A stretch of DNA of 6,733 bases from Arthrobacter sp. (GCA_018260285.1 JAGLBH010000091.1:1-6733), one strand, 5' to 3'; positions 1 through 6,454 are shown, counted from the first letter of the stretch. Numbers and translations are program-made. The notes: a model not told the origin generated them from the letters alone.

Positions 1-1667
1 TCGTCCAGCTTCTGGCCCTTGGGCGCGGCGAAGCGGACCGTCAGGGGCAGCGGGCCCGCGGAGAACGGCGTGCGGGGCCGCTGGGTGGCGGCAGCGCCCT
101 CGTCCACGGTGAGAGCCTCCTTGGGCAGCGGCACCCGGACCACCTGGTGCTTGTTCGTCTCGACGACGAGCAGGCGCGGCTCCCCGCCCTCGACGGCCTC
201 GAGCAGCACGTCCGACGGCTCGGCCAGCCCGCGGGCCAGCGTGGAGACCGTCTTCGTGCCCGGCTCATAGCGGCGCACCGCCCCGTTGTAGGTGTCCGCG
301 AAGGCCACCGAGCCGTCCGGCAGCACCGTCACGCCGAGCGGGTGCTGAGCACGGGCCTCGGCAGCGTCGCCGTCCCGGTACCCGAAGTCATAGAGTCCGA
401 CGCCGACGGCCGTCTCCACCGTGACCCGCGCGGAGGAGGGAGCGGTCTCGTCGGAGGCCTCGGCGATGCGCAGCACGCGGAGCGCGCTCGTCTCGGAGTC
501 AGCGAGCCAGATGTCCCCGTTCGCGTCCTCGGCGAGGCCGGAGGTCTGGGCGAACCAGGAGGAGGCGGCTGGGCCGTCGAGCAGCCCCTCGTTGCCGTCG
601 CCCGCGAGCAGCTCGACGGCGCCCGCGATCGGGTCGAAGGCGAAGATCTGGTGTGTGCCGGCCATCGCGACGACCGCCTTGCCGAGGGCGCGGGACCAGA
701 CGACGTCCCACGGGGAGGAGAGGGCCACCTCTGTGGCGGCGTGCTCGGCGAGGTTGGCCGCCTCGCGGGCCGCGGCGCCCGGATCCTGGATGAGCCGCTG
801 CACGCCGTTGCCCGCCACAGTGGTCACCGTGCCGGTGGCCGTGTTGAGGCCGCGCAGGCGGTGGTTGACCGTGTCCGCGACGAGCACGTCGTAGCCCGCC
901 TGGGCCGCGACGTCTGCGGGAAGGGCCAGCACGCCCTGGGGCTCGTTGAATTGGGCGTCCTCGGCCGAGCCGTCCGCGAAGCCCTTGGCACCGGAGCCGT
1001 AGACGGTGCGCAGCGTGGCGGCGTCGGCCTCGAGGTGAGCGATCCGGTGGTGGCCCGAGTCGCCGATGAGGTAGGACCCGTCCGCGAGCGCGGCGATCTT
1101 GCCCGGGAAGCGCAGGTCGCCTGACTGGGCGGGGGCGGGGACGTAGGGGCCGTCTCCTCGGTGGAGCGTTCCCTTGGCGTCGTGCTCGGCGACGAGCTCG
1201 TCGATGAGGCGGACGAGGCCGTCACCATGGCCTTCGCCGGAGAGGTTCGCGGCGATGTACCCCTCGGGGTCGATGACGATGAGGGTCGGCCACGCGCGGG
1301 CCGCGTAGGCCTGCCAGGTGACCAGCTCGGGATCGTCGAGCACCGGGTGGTGGATCTCGTAGCGCTCGACGGCGGAGACCAGCGCGTCCGGGTCGGCCTC
1401 GTGCTCGAACTTCGGGGAGTGGACGCCGACGGTCACGAGGACGTCCTTGTACTTCTCCTCGATCGGTCGCAGCTCGTCCAGCACGTGGAGGCAGTTGATG
1501 CAGCAGAATGTCCAGAAGTCGAGCAGAACGATCTTGCCCCGCAGGTCCTCCAGCGTGACGGTCTTGCCGCCTGTGTTGAGCCAGCCGCGGCCCACGAGCT
1601 CGGACGCGCGCACGCGGCTCGTCTCGCGGATGGACTGCGCGGCCGATGAAGTGATGTCCCCTGACAT
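1..1667 (-). CDS. NHLRC2-like thioredoxin-fold / NHL beta-propeller protein (C-terminus off the left edge)
   Basis: The frame is open from an ATG at 1667 to the left edge, giving 555 residues with no stop. It has no signal peptide or membrane segment, so a cytoplasmic location is inferred. Residues about 24-165 form a TlpA/thioredoxin-like domain: the active site is FWTFCCINCLHV, with the redox pair at C56 and C59 and an extra cysteine at C55, and a cis-Pro-type loop AWPTL is at residues 125-129. From about residue 184 there are NHL-type propeller blades, seen as repeated patterns such as LIGDSGHHRI, VADTVNHRLR, LADSETSALR and FADTYNGAVR. This order and the CCINC motif match the animal NHLRC2 family and its bacterial homologues, whose biochemical role is poorly defined; a thiol-disulfide role is inferred. 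The start is supported by AGGAGG at 1672-1677. It lies 49 bp downstream of the NYN gene, so co-transcription is likely. The end of the propeller and any C-terminal domain lie outside the window. Confidence 0.9.
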   Translation of the reverse strand, partial: MSGDITSSAAQSIRETSRVRASELVGRGWLNTGGKTVTLEDLRGKIVLLDFWTFCCINCLHVLDELRPIEEKYKDVLVTVGVHSPKFEHEADPDALVSAVERYEIHHPVLDDPELVTWQAYAARAWPTLIVIDPEGYIAANLSGEGHGDGLVRLIDELVAEHDAKGTLHRGDGPYVPAPAQSGDLRFPGKIAALADGSYLIGDSGHHRIAHLEADAATLRTVYGSGAKGFADGSAEDAQFNEPQGVLALPADVAAQAGYDVLVADTVNHRLRGLNTATGTVTTVAGNGVQRLIQDPGAAAREAANLAEHAATEVALSSPWDVVWSRALGKAVVAMAGTHQIFAFDPIAGAVELLAGDGNEGLLDGPAASSWFAQTSGLAEDANGDIWLADSETSALRVLRIAEASDETAPSSARVTVETAVGVGLYDFGYRDGDAAEARAQHPLGVTVLPDGSVAFADTYNGAVRRYEPGTKTVSTLARGLAEPSDVLLEAVEGGEPRLLVVETNKHQVVRVPLPKEALTVDEGAAATQRPRTPFSAGPLPLTVRFAAPKGQKLD

Positions 1668-1671
1668 GACG

Positions 1672-1677
1672 CCTCCT
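1672..1677 (-). promoter_or_regulatory. Ribosome binding site of the NHLRC2-like gene
   Basis: On the minus strand AGGAGG is a perfect Shine-Dalgarno core, four bases before the ATG at 1667. It fixes the start of the thioredoxin/propeller gene. The flanks hold short complementary arms: GACAT at 1679-1683, and ATGTC at 1663-1667, which covers the start codon. Confidence 0.75.
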
Positions 1678-1716
1678 GATGTCGATGTCTCTCCAGCCTA
1701 GCGGCCTGTGCGCGCC

Positions 1717-2994
1717 TCAGACGCGGACGCGCTCCAGTCGGTCGATCTCGTCCCAGAACATGCCCCGCATGACAGCGCGGTCCTTGGAGGCGATGTCCAT
1801 GTCCGGCTCCCCCATGGCCAGACAGACGTCGAGGAGCAGGCCCCTGTCGATGTCCGAGGGGATGTTGGGCCGCTGGTAGCGCTTGATGAGGGACTCCACG
1901 CGGCCCACTGTCACGAGGGAGATGACGGTCTGGCGCACCACGGACTTCATGGCGGCGTGGAGGGCCTCGGTGGCCTCGCGCTCAATGGCCTCGAGCTCCG
2001 CCCCGGGTGCGGGCGGGCGGTAGGTGATCTCCTGCTTCCTCACCGGGGCGAGCTTGGGGGTGATCGGCCCTCGCGGGGCGGGGGTGGTCTTGGGCGGGGC
2101 GACCGGCGCGCTGACCGGCGGGGTAACGGGCCGGGAGGCCGGCTTGTCCGGGGCTGAGGACTTCGCGGCGGGCAGCGGCTGAGGCGCGGGGACAGGCATC
2201 GGCACGGGGCTCTGCTGGGCGGGGCTCTGCTGGGCGGGGCTCTGCTGGGCGGAGACCTGCGGGGCGGGAGTGACCTGGCGGATCGCGGGCGCGGGGGTCT
2301 CGAAGGCCTCGGCGGCGGAGCGGGCCTCCGCTGCGGCGCCTGCGATCTTCGCGGCGGCGACCGAGCGGCTCTCGGCGTCGCCCTCTTCCTCGGGGAGCGG
2401 CTGGGGCACGATCGTCGCGGCGCGCTTGATGAGGTCGGCGGAGATGATGTGGCGCTCGTCCGCGCGGCGGGCGAGGTTCGTGGCGGTGGAGTAGAGGCCG
2501 AATTTCGTCTTGACCGGGGAGTCCTCGAGCGCGCCCACGTTGTAGAGGTGCACCCGCACGCCGTAGTCCTGCGCGAGCTCCACGGCCTCCGTCAGGTCGT
2601 CATCCCCCGAGACGAGGTACAGGTCCGTGACAAGGCCCCGCATGGAGAGGTTGACGATATCGAGGGCCAGCTTGACGTCCACGCCCTTCTGGTTGCCGAA
2701 GCTCGTGCGGCCGATGCGCGTCTTGGTGCGGGAGATGCCGTCGATGGCGAGGAAGGCCTCCTCGGCCTGGCGCTTGCCCTCATACTCCTCTGGAGGCGAG
2801 TCATACCATTGGACTCGCAGCAGCTCGGAGTTCTTGCTCTGGGACTGCTGGAGCTGGTCGATCTCCTGCTTCATCTGCTGGACAAGCTTCTCCCAGGACA
2901 CCTGGATCATGTTCCGGTTGGAGGACCCGGTGAGGACACGGGCCATCGATGCCAGAAGGTATCCCGCGTCCACCATCACTGCGTACTTGTTCAT
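1717..2994 (-). CDS. NYN (PIN-like) domain protein, putative ribonuclease, with Pro/Ala-rich linker and unassigned C-terminal domain
   Basis: The protein has 425 residues. Residues 1-180 match the NYN/LabA-like branch of the PIN nuclease fold: MVDAGYLL at the N-terminus (D9), KGVDVKLALDIV (D106, D112) and LYLVSGDDDLTEAV (D131-D133), followed by a strand (YGVRVHLY). These acidic residues are those expected to hold a divalent metal for RNA cleavage, so nuclease activity is plausible but inferred. Residues about 35-55 are Gln/Lys-rich and helical. Residues about 200-330 are a low-complexity Ala/Pro linker that includes three AQQSP copies. Residues 331-425 form a charged, probably helical domain (IKRYQRPNIPSDIDRGLL, FWDEIDRLERV) that I do not recognise. 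The frame stays open 76 codons upstream, but I chose the ATG at 2994: it begins the NYN core strand and has GAGAGG nine bases before it, while the extension is not NYN-like and lies in the upstream spacer. There is no signal peptide. The NHLRC2-like gene follows after 49 bp. Confidence 0.88.
   Translation of the reverse strand: MNKYAVMVDAGYLLASMARVLTGSSNRNMIQVSWEKLVQQMKQEIDQLQQSQSKNSELLRVQWYDSPPEEYEGKRQAEEAFLAIDGISRTKTRIGRTSFGNQKGVDVKLALDIVNLSMRGLVTDLYLVSGDDDLTEAVELAQDYGVRVHLYNVGALEDSPVKTKFGLYSTATNLARRADERHIISADLIKRAATIVPQPLPEEEGDAESRSVAAAKIAGAAAEARSAAEAFETPAPAIRQVTPAPQVSAQQSPAQQSPAQQSPVPMPVPAPQPLPAAKSSAPDKPASRPVTPPVSAPVAPPKTTPAPRGPITPKLAPVRKQEITYRPPAPGAELEAIEREATEALHAAMKSVVRQTVISLVTVGRVESLIKRYQRPNIPSDIDRGLLLDVCLAMGEPDMDIASKDRAVMRGMFWDEIDRLERVRV
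2206..2250 (-). repeat. Three perfect 15-bp tandem repeats inside the NYN gene
   Basis: The unit, GGGGCTCTGCTGGGC on the plus strand, occurs exactly three times (2206-2220, 2221-2235, 2236-2250). On the coding strand it encodes AQQSP three times (residues 249-263) in the disordered linker. Fifteen bases is a whole number of codons, so gain or loss of a unit would keep the frame and only change linker length. Confidence 0.95.
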
Positions 2995-3145
2995 TGTCGG
3001 TCGCCTCTCATCGCTTTTCACGGGAGCTTCCCCCAGCAGCCCTGGGACAACCTTAGCGGCGCTCCCCTGGGACAACCTGGAGAACCCTGAGAAATTAGGC
3101 GTCCTCAGCAGCTGGCCTCCGATGCGGCAGATGGTACGAACGGCC
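2995..3145. other. Intergenic spacer upstream of the NYN gene, probable leader or promoter region
   Basis: This 151-bp gap separates the CopD-CtaG stop from the NYN start and is the most AT-containing spacer in the window. On the minus strand it holds TAATTT (3092-3097), which fits the loose actinobacterial -10 pattern TANNNT, but there is no convincing -35 at 16-18 bp. Downstream of that are two exact 14-bp repeats. The NYN ribosome binding site GAGAGG lies at 3004-3009. I see no clear terminator for the CopD-CtaG transcript, so readthrough is possible. Confidence 0.5.
3040..3086 (-). repeat. Direct repeat of a 14-bp motif, with a third partial copy, in the NYN upstream region
   Basis: On the minus strand AGGTTGTCCCAGGG occurs exactly at 3065-3078 and again at 3040-3053, 25 bp apart. 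A related core, GGTTCTCC (3079-3086), lies just upstream and differs from GGTTGTCC at one base. The spacing and position upstream of the ATG at 2994 are compatible with a tandem operator or an RNA-binding leader element. No known regulator site is recognised, so the function is inferred. Confidence 0.6.
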
Positions 3146-5125
3146 CTACGAGCGGCCGGCCCGCCTCGCGAGCATCTCGTTGTAGGCGCGCAGCTCGGCG
3201 TCGTCGTCCCGGTCCGCGGCACGGTCCTTGCGGATCATCTCCTTCTTGTCCGCGCGCGCCCACATCATCATGACGCCCAGGGCGACGACGAGGGTCGGCA
3301 GCTCGCCGACGCCCCACGTGATCCCGCCGCCCAGCTGCTGGTCCTCGATGGCGCTGAGTCCCCACGGCCTGCCCATGTTGCCGAACCAGAAGGCCTGGAT
3401 GAGGGTGGTGGAGCCCATGATCGTCACGCCGAAGAACGCGTGGAAGGCCATCGTGGCGAAGAGCAGCACGAGCCGCAGCGGGTACGGGGCCCGGCGCGGA
3501 AGGGGGTCCGAGCCGATCATCGTCAGGGCGAAGATGTAGCCCGTCAGGAGGAAGTGGACCACCATGAGCTCGTGCCCCACATGGAACTTCAGGGCGTAGA
3601 GGAACAGATCCGAGTAGTAGAAGAGGATGATGGACCCGGCGAAGTTCGCCGCCGCGAAGAGCGGGTGGGTCACGAGCTGAGACCACCAGGAGTGCACGAA
3701 CGCGAGAATCCACTCGCGCGGGCCCCGGGTTCCGTCCGTCCGCGGGTGCAGCGCGCGGAGGGCCAGGGTCACCGGGGCGCCCATGACAAGGAACATCGGC
3801 ACAAGCATCGTCAGGGCCATATGGTCCAGCATGTGCGCCGAGAAGAGGACCATCCCGTAGACGGCCGGGGCGCCGGAGGTGAAGTAGGTCAGCGCGGTCA
3901 GGCCCACGAGGAAGGCGGCCAGGCGGGTCACGGGCCAGGAGTCGCCCCGGCGCCGCAGGATGATGAAGCCGCGGACGTACGCCACGAGCATCCCGAGCAC
4001 GAGCGCGATCCAGAGCCAGTCCGGCCGCCACATCGTCAGGTAGCGCTCTGCGGTGAGCTCCGGCGGCAGCTCGTAGCCGGTGAGAATGCGGGCCGGGGAT
4101 GCCTCGGGGGGCAGAGTCTCCGGGCGGGGCGGGGCGGTGCGCGCCAGGCCTGCGGCCACCCCGGAGACGACGCCGAGCACGGCCGTCTCCACGAGAATGA
4201 GCCGCACGAACAGGCGCGGCTGCTCCTCGAGGCGCGGGATCGTGGCCGAGCGGTGAAGCCAGCCGAAGTAGCCGACCAGCACGGTGAGCATCGTCTTGAC
4301 GAGCACGAGCACTCCCCACGGGGAGAGCAGCTGCTCCAGGGCTGTGATGCGCAGCAGGGCGTTGACCACGCCCGATCCCACGACGAGCGCGAGCGCCAGG
4401 GCCGCAAGCGGCGAATACCGCTCCGCGGCGGTCTTGAGCTGAGCGGTGGTCTTGGGCTGTGCTGTATTTTTGGGCTGTGCCGCGGCCCCGGCAGTGCCGC
4501 GCAGGAGGGCCAGGCCGATGAGGGAGAGGACGACGACGCCGCCCACCCACAGGCTCGCCCCCAGCAGGTGAAGGCCCATCGCGTTGACGGCGGCCATGTG
4601 GTCGTCGCCGCCCGCGGAGTGGCCGGTGAGAGCCATGGGGATGATCCCCAGAATGGCCAGAATCGCCGTGAGGGCATAGGCCGTGACGGACTCCACCGCG
4701 AAGACGAGCGTGGTCACGACGCACGCGATGAGGAACGCGGCCAGCCAGGCCCGGCCCAGGTCAAACTGGGTGAAGAACTCGGCGAGGGCCTGGGTGTAGG
4801 CGGGGCTCCCGCTGAGGGGCAGCCCTGCGGCGTCCGCGTAGGTGAAGATGCCGACGGCGGCGGCGGACATCGTCCAGACCGCTGCCCCGGCGGACGCGGC
4901 GCGGCGGGCGACGGCCCACGGCACAGAGTCTTTGGACACGATCGCCGCGAGGAACACGAGGGCCGAGAGGGTGACGGCCGAGGAGAGGTCGTAGAGGGTC
5001 CGCGCGATGGGCAGTCCCCAGCGAACGGCGGAGCCTGGGTCGCCGAGGTCGCGGGGGCCCGCAGCCTGGGTGAAGAGCAGAGCGGCGAGCAGGCCGACGA
5101 GGGCCGCGCCCGCCGTGACGAGCAC
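3146..5125 (-). CDS. ctaG: CopD-CtaG fusion: copper-transport and cytochrome oxidase assembly membrane protein
   Basis: This is a polytopic protein of 659 residues with about 16 hydrophobic segments. The N-terminal part (to about residue 330) resembles CopD and carries conserved-type histidines in ALTGHSAGGDDHM (H169, H176) and GLHLLGASLWVGG (H186). The C-terminal part (about 365-625) resembles Caa3-type CtaG, with AHMLDHM (H431, H435), FHVGHELMVVH (H515, H518, H524), AFHAFFG (H562) and a GITWGVGELP segment. CopD proteins are thought to move copper across the membrane, and CtaG to help insert copper into the CuB site of haem-copper oxidases; such fusions are common in actinobacteria. It follows copC and the PCu(A)C gene, which supports a copper-delivery role. 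The start is uncertain: GTG at 5125 is the first ATG, GTG or TTG after the in-frame stop at 5270-5272, but no Shine-Dalgarno sequence precedes it. Residues 216-233 are a threefold hexapeptide repeat. Confidence 0.92.
   Translation of the reverse strand: MLVTAGAALVGLLAALLFTQAAGPRDLGDPGSAVRWGLPIARTLYDLSSAVTLSALVFLAAIVSKDSVPWAVARRAASAGAAVWTMSAAAVGIFTYADAAGLPLSGSPAYTQALAEFFTQFDLGRAWLAAFLIACVVTTLVFAVESVTAYALTAILAILGIIPMALTGHSAGGDDHMAAVNAMGLHLLGASLWVGGVVVLSLIGLALLRGTAGAAAQPKNTAQPKTTAQLKTAAERYSPLAALALALVVGSGVVNALLRITALEQLLSPWGVLVLVKTMLTVLVGYFGWLHRSATIPRLEEQPRLFVRLILVETAVLGVVSGVAAGLARTAPPRPETLPPEASPARILTGYELPPELTAERYLTMWRPDWLWIALVLGMLVAYVRGFIILRRRGDSWPVTRLAAFLVGLTALTYFTSGAPAVYGMVLFSAHMLDHMALTMLVPMFLVMGAPVTLALRALHPRTDGTRGPREWILAFVHSWWSQLVTHPLFAAANFAGSIILFYYSDLFLYALKFHVGHELMVVHFLLTGYIFALTMIGSDPLPRRAPYPLRLVLLFATMAFHAFFGVTIMGSTTLIQAFWFGNMGRPWGLSAIEDQQLGGGITWGVGELPTLVVALGVMMMWARADKKEMIRKDRAADRDDDAELRAYNEMLARRAGRS
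4427..4480 (-). repeat. Three imperfect 18-bp tandem repeats in the CopD part
   Basis: The coding strand reads AQPKNT, AQPKTT and AQLKTA in succession (residues 216-233), from three 18-bp units (4463-4480, 4445-4462, 4427-4444). The first two share their first 11 bases. The repeat sits in a hydrophilic loop between predicted membrane segments 6 and 7, where extra length is likely tolerated. Confidence 0.85.
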
Positions 5126-5185
5126 AGGCGCAAGGAGGCGCCCCGCCGAGGAGAGCGAGTCTGCCCGCTGGGGGGAGCCCCCGGA

Positions 5186-5213
5186 GGCCGGGCGCTTCGC
5201 AGAGCGCCCGGCC
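5186..5213 (-). terminator. Strong GC-rich hairpin after the PCu(A)C gene (terminator-like, no U-tract)
   Basis: An 11-bp perfect inverted repeat, GGCCGGGCGCT (5186-5196) and AGCGCCCGGCC (5203-5213), surrounds a six-base loop. It begins 18 bases after the PCu(A)C stop. A smaller G/C hairpin (about 5171-5182) follows on the minus strand. There is no T-run on either side, so it may be a U-less actinobacterial terminator, an attenuator, or an mRNA-stabilising structure between the copper genes and CopD-CtaG. The structure is seen in the sequence; its role is inferred. Confidence 0.5.
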
Positions 5214-5231
5214 CGGGATGACGAGGCTGGA

Positions 5232-5852
5232 CTAGTGGCTATGAGCCGATCCCGTCGATTCGCCGACGGTCAGCTCGAGATGAGCCGGCCCCTCGGTCGT
5301 GGTGAGGGTGATCTCCAGGGCGTCGCCCTTCTTCATGCTGGCCTTGAGGCCCTTGACGGCGAGGTGGTAGCCCTCCTCCGTGAGGTCCATCGTCTGGCCC
5401 GGCTTGAGGGTCCAGCCGGCCGTGTCCACGGACATGACGCCGTTGACCGTCTTGTGCATCTCCACGGCCTCCGCGTAGTCGCTCGCGGCGCTCTTGATGG
5501 TGATCGGCTCCGTGCCCGTGTTCTTCAGCTGGCCCGTGATGTGGATGCCCTTCCCCTTGTCCGCTGCGGGAACGGTGGCCTTCGTGGCCGAGATGGGGGC
5601 GTGGGCGTGGGGCTTGGTCTCATCCGTGGTGGCCGAGCTCGAGGCGCTCGGGGACGCCGCGGCGGACGCGGACGCGCTGGTCGAGGCTGACGCGCTTGCC
5701 GTGGCCGAGGAGCTGGCCGAGGCCGAAGCGCTCGACGATGACGCGGCCGACGTCGTCGTCCCCGATCCCCCGCACGCCGTGAGGGTGAGCGCGAGCGCGC
5801 CGACGGAGAGGAGCGAGAGGGTGTTCTTCAGGGTCAGGGTGTTCTTCTTCAT
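5232..5852 (-). CDS. PCu(A)C-type periplasmic copper chaperone lipoprotein
   Basis: The protein has 206 residues. It starts with a lipoprotein signal: basic MKKNTLTLKN, a hydrophobic stretch, and the lipobox LTAC with C27 as the lipidated residue, so it should sit on the outer face of the membrane. A Ser/Ala-rich spacer (about 32-76) leads to a PCu(A)C domain (about 85-197) with the usual landmarks: TGQLKNTGTEPI, VEMHKTVNGVM, LKPGQTMDL, GYHLAVKGL and KKGDALEITLTT. This family carries Cu(I) to the CuA site or other targets of cytochrome oxidase. H133 and H163 are present, but the Met of the usual HxM pair is replaced (A165), and the usual second Met of the first segment is shifted (M140, with V142 where Met is common). 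Histidines also occur at H82, H84, H204 and H206. The ATG at 5852 overlaps the copC stop as ATGA, with AAGGA at 5859-5863 as ribosome binding site, which indicates translational coupling. Confidence 0.9.
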   Translation of the reverse strand: MKKNTLTLKNTLSLLSVGALALTLTACGGSGTTTSAASSSSASASASSSATASASASTSASASAAASPSASSSATTDETKPHAHAPISATKATVPAADKGKGIHITGQLKNTGTEPITIKSAASDYAEAVEMHKTVNGVMSVDTAGWTLKPGQTMDLTEEGYHLAVKGLKASMKKGDALEITLTTTEGPAHLELTVGESTGSAHSH

Positions 5853-6454
5853 GGTCGGTCCTTCTTCCGCAGCCGCATGCCGATGAATCCTCCGAAGAGG
5901 CCGGTCAGGGCTGCAACGATTCCCAGGAGCAGGAGCGGCACGTTGATCGCGCCGCTGGCTCCCGATGACGAGGTGGAGGTCGGCGTCGGCGTGGGTGCCG
6001 GGGCCGAGGAGGCGGATGCCGCAGACTGGGGCTTCGAGGGGTCCAGCACCGTGAAGGTGATGATGCCGTCGATCGGGTGGCCGTCTGAGGAGACGGCGCG
6101 CCACCGGAGGGTGCTCGAGCCCACGGGGAGGTCCGCGGTCACGGCGCCCCGCATCTGGTCATCCCGAATCGTCGGGGTCAGGGTGGTTCGCTTGCCCTGC
6201 GCGTCCTCCAGGATGAGGTCCGCCCCGAAGGTCTGGATCTTGTCCGAGAAGGTCAGGACGAATTCCCGGTGCCCGGGGGCGATGTTCTGGCCGTCGCGGG
6301 GATCGGAGGACACGATCGAGTCGTGCGCCGACGCCGCCGGGGCCAGGCCTGCGAACAGGAGAAGGAACACCGCGAGGAGCGCCGCGAAGCGCCCCCGTGC
6401 TGTCCGGGAAGCCGCCTGGGCGGGCGAGCCGCTGGTCCGAGTCAATGCGCTCAT
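5849..6454 (-). CDS. copC: CopC-domain copper-binding protein, secreted and membrane-anchored
   Basis: The protein has 201 residues. A signal peptide with a basic N-region and the core FAALLAVFLLLFAGLAPA ends at ASA (41-43), so the mature protein would start at H44. The CopC/YcnJ-type domain spans about 44-137. H44 at the mature N-terminus together with D124 and H126 in SSDGHP match the known Cu(II) ligands of CopC proteins (His1 and the Asp-X-His pair). A Ser/Ala/Pro/Thr linker (about 140-168) precedes one membrane segment (about 172-192) and a basic tail, RLRKKDRP, so the domain should be displayed outside the cell membrane. The ATG at 6454 is preceded by AAAGG at 6463-6467, eight bases away. 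The gene overlaps the PCu(A)C gene by four bases and precedes CopD-CtaG, consistent with a copper-handling operon. No copper-responsive operator is recognised in the 43 bp upstream. Confidence 0.93.
   Translation of the reverse strand: MSALTRTSGSPAQAASRTARGRFAALLAVFLLLFAGLAPAASAHDSIVSSDPRDGQNIAPGHREFVLTFSDKIQTFGADLILEDAQGKRTTLTPTIRDDQMRGAVTADLPVGSSTLRWRAVSSDGHPIDGIITFTVLDPSKPQSAASASSAPAPTPTPTSTSSSGASGAINVPLLLLGIVAALTGLFGGFIGMRLRKKDRP

Noticed and set aside
147..1124. Plus-strand open frame of 325 codons opposite the propeller gene
   Set aside because: No recognisable domain, and it is fully covered by the minus-strand NHL propeller frame, which runs unbroken for 555 codons.
3045..3097. A full sigma-70 type promoter for the NYN gene
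   Set aside because: TAATTT and TAAGGT fit a -10, but the only TTG-type -35 (TTGTCC) lies 14 bp from TAAGGT, which is too close, and TAATTT has none.
2995..3222. A 76-codon N-terminal extension of the NYN protein
   Set aside because: It overlaps the end of CopD-CtaG, carries the direct repeats and has no NYN character, whereas the ATG at 2994 has a ribosome binding site and starts the NYN core.
3105..4724. Minus-strand frame of 539 codons overlapping CopD-CtaG in another frame
   Set aside because: Composition is Arg/Gly/Pro/His-rich without membrane segments or motifs, while the competing frame encodes a well-conserved membrane protein.
2627..5221. Plus-strand open frame of 864 codons opposite CopD-CtaG and the NYN gene
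   Set aside because: It is rich in Gly, Arg, His and Glu without domains, spans two genes and their spacer, and is the usual antisense artefact of GC-rich DNA. The minus-strand proteins have clear family motifs.
5625..5759. Ser/Ala-rich stretch in the PCu(A)C gene as a possible nucleotide repeat
   Set aside because: Codons are mixed with no fixed unit, so it is ordinary low-complexity spacer between lipid anchor and domain.
5853..6104. An N-terminal extension of the PCu(A)C protein into copC
   Set aside because: It is antisense-like out-of-frame sequence within copC. The ATG at 5852 starts a textbook lipoprotein signal and has its own ribosome binding site.
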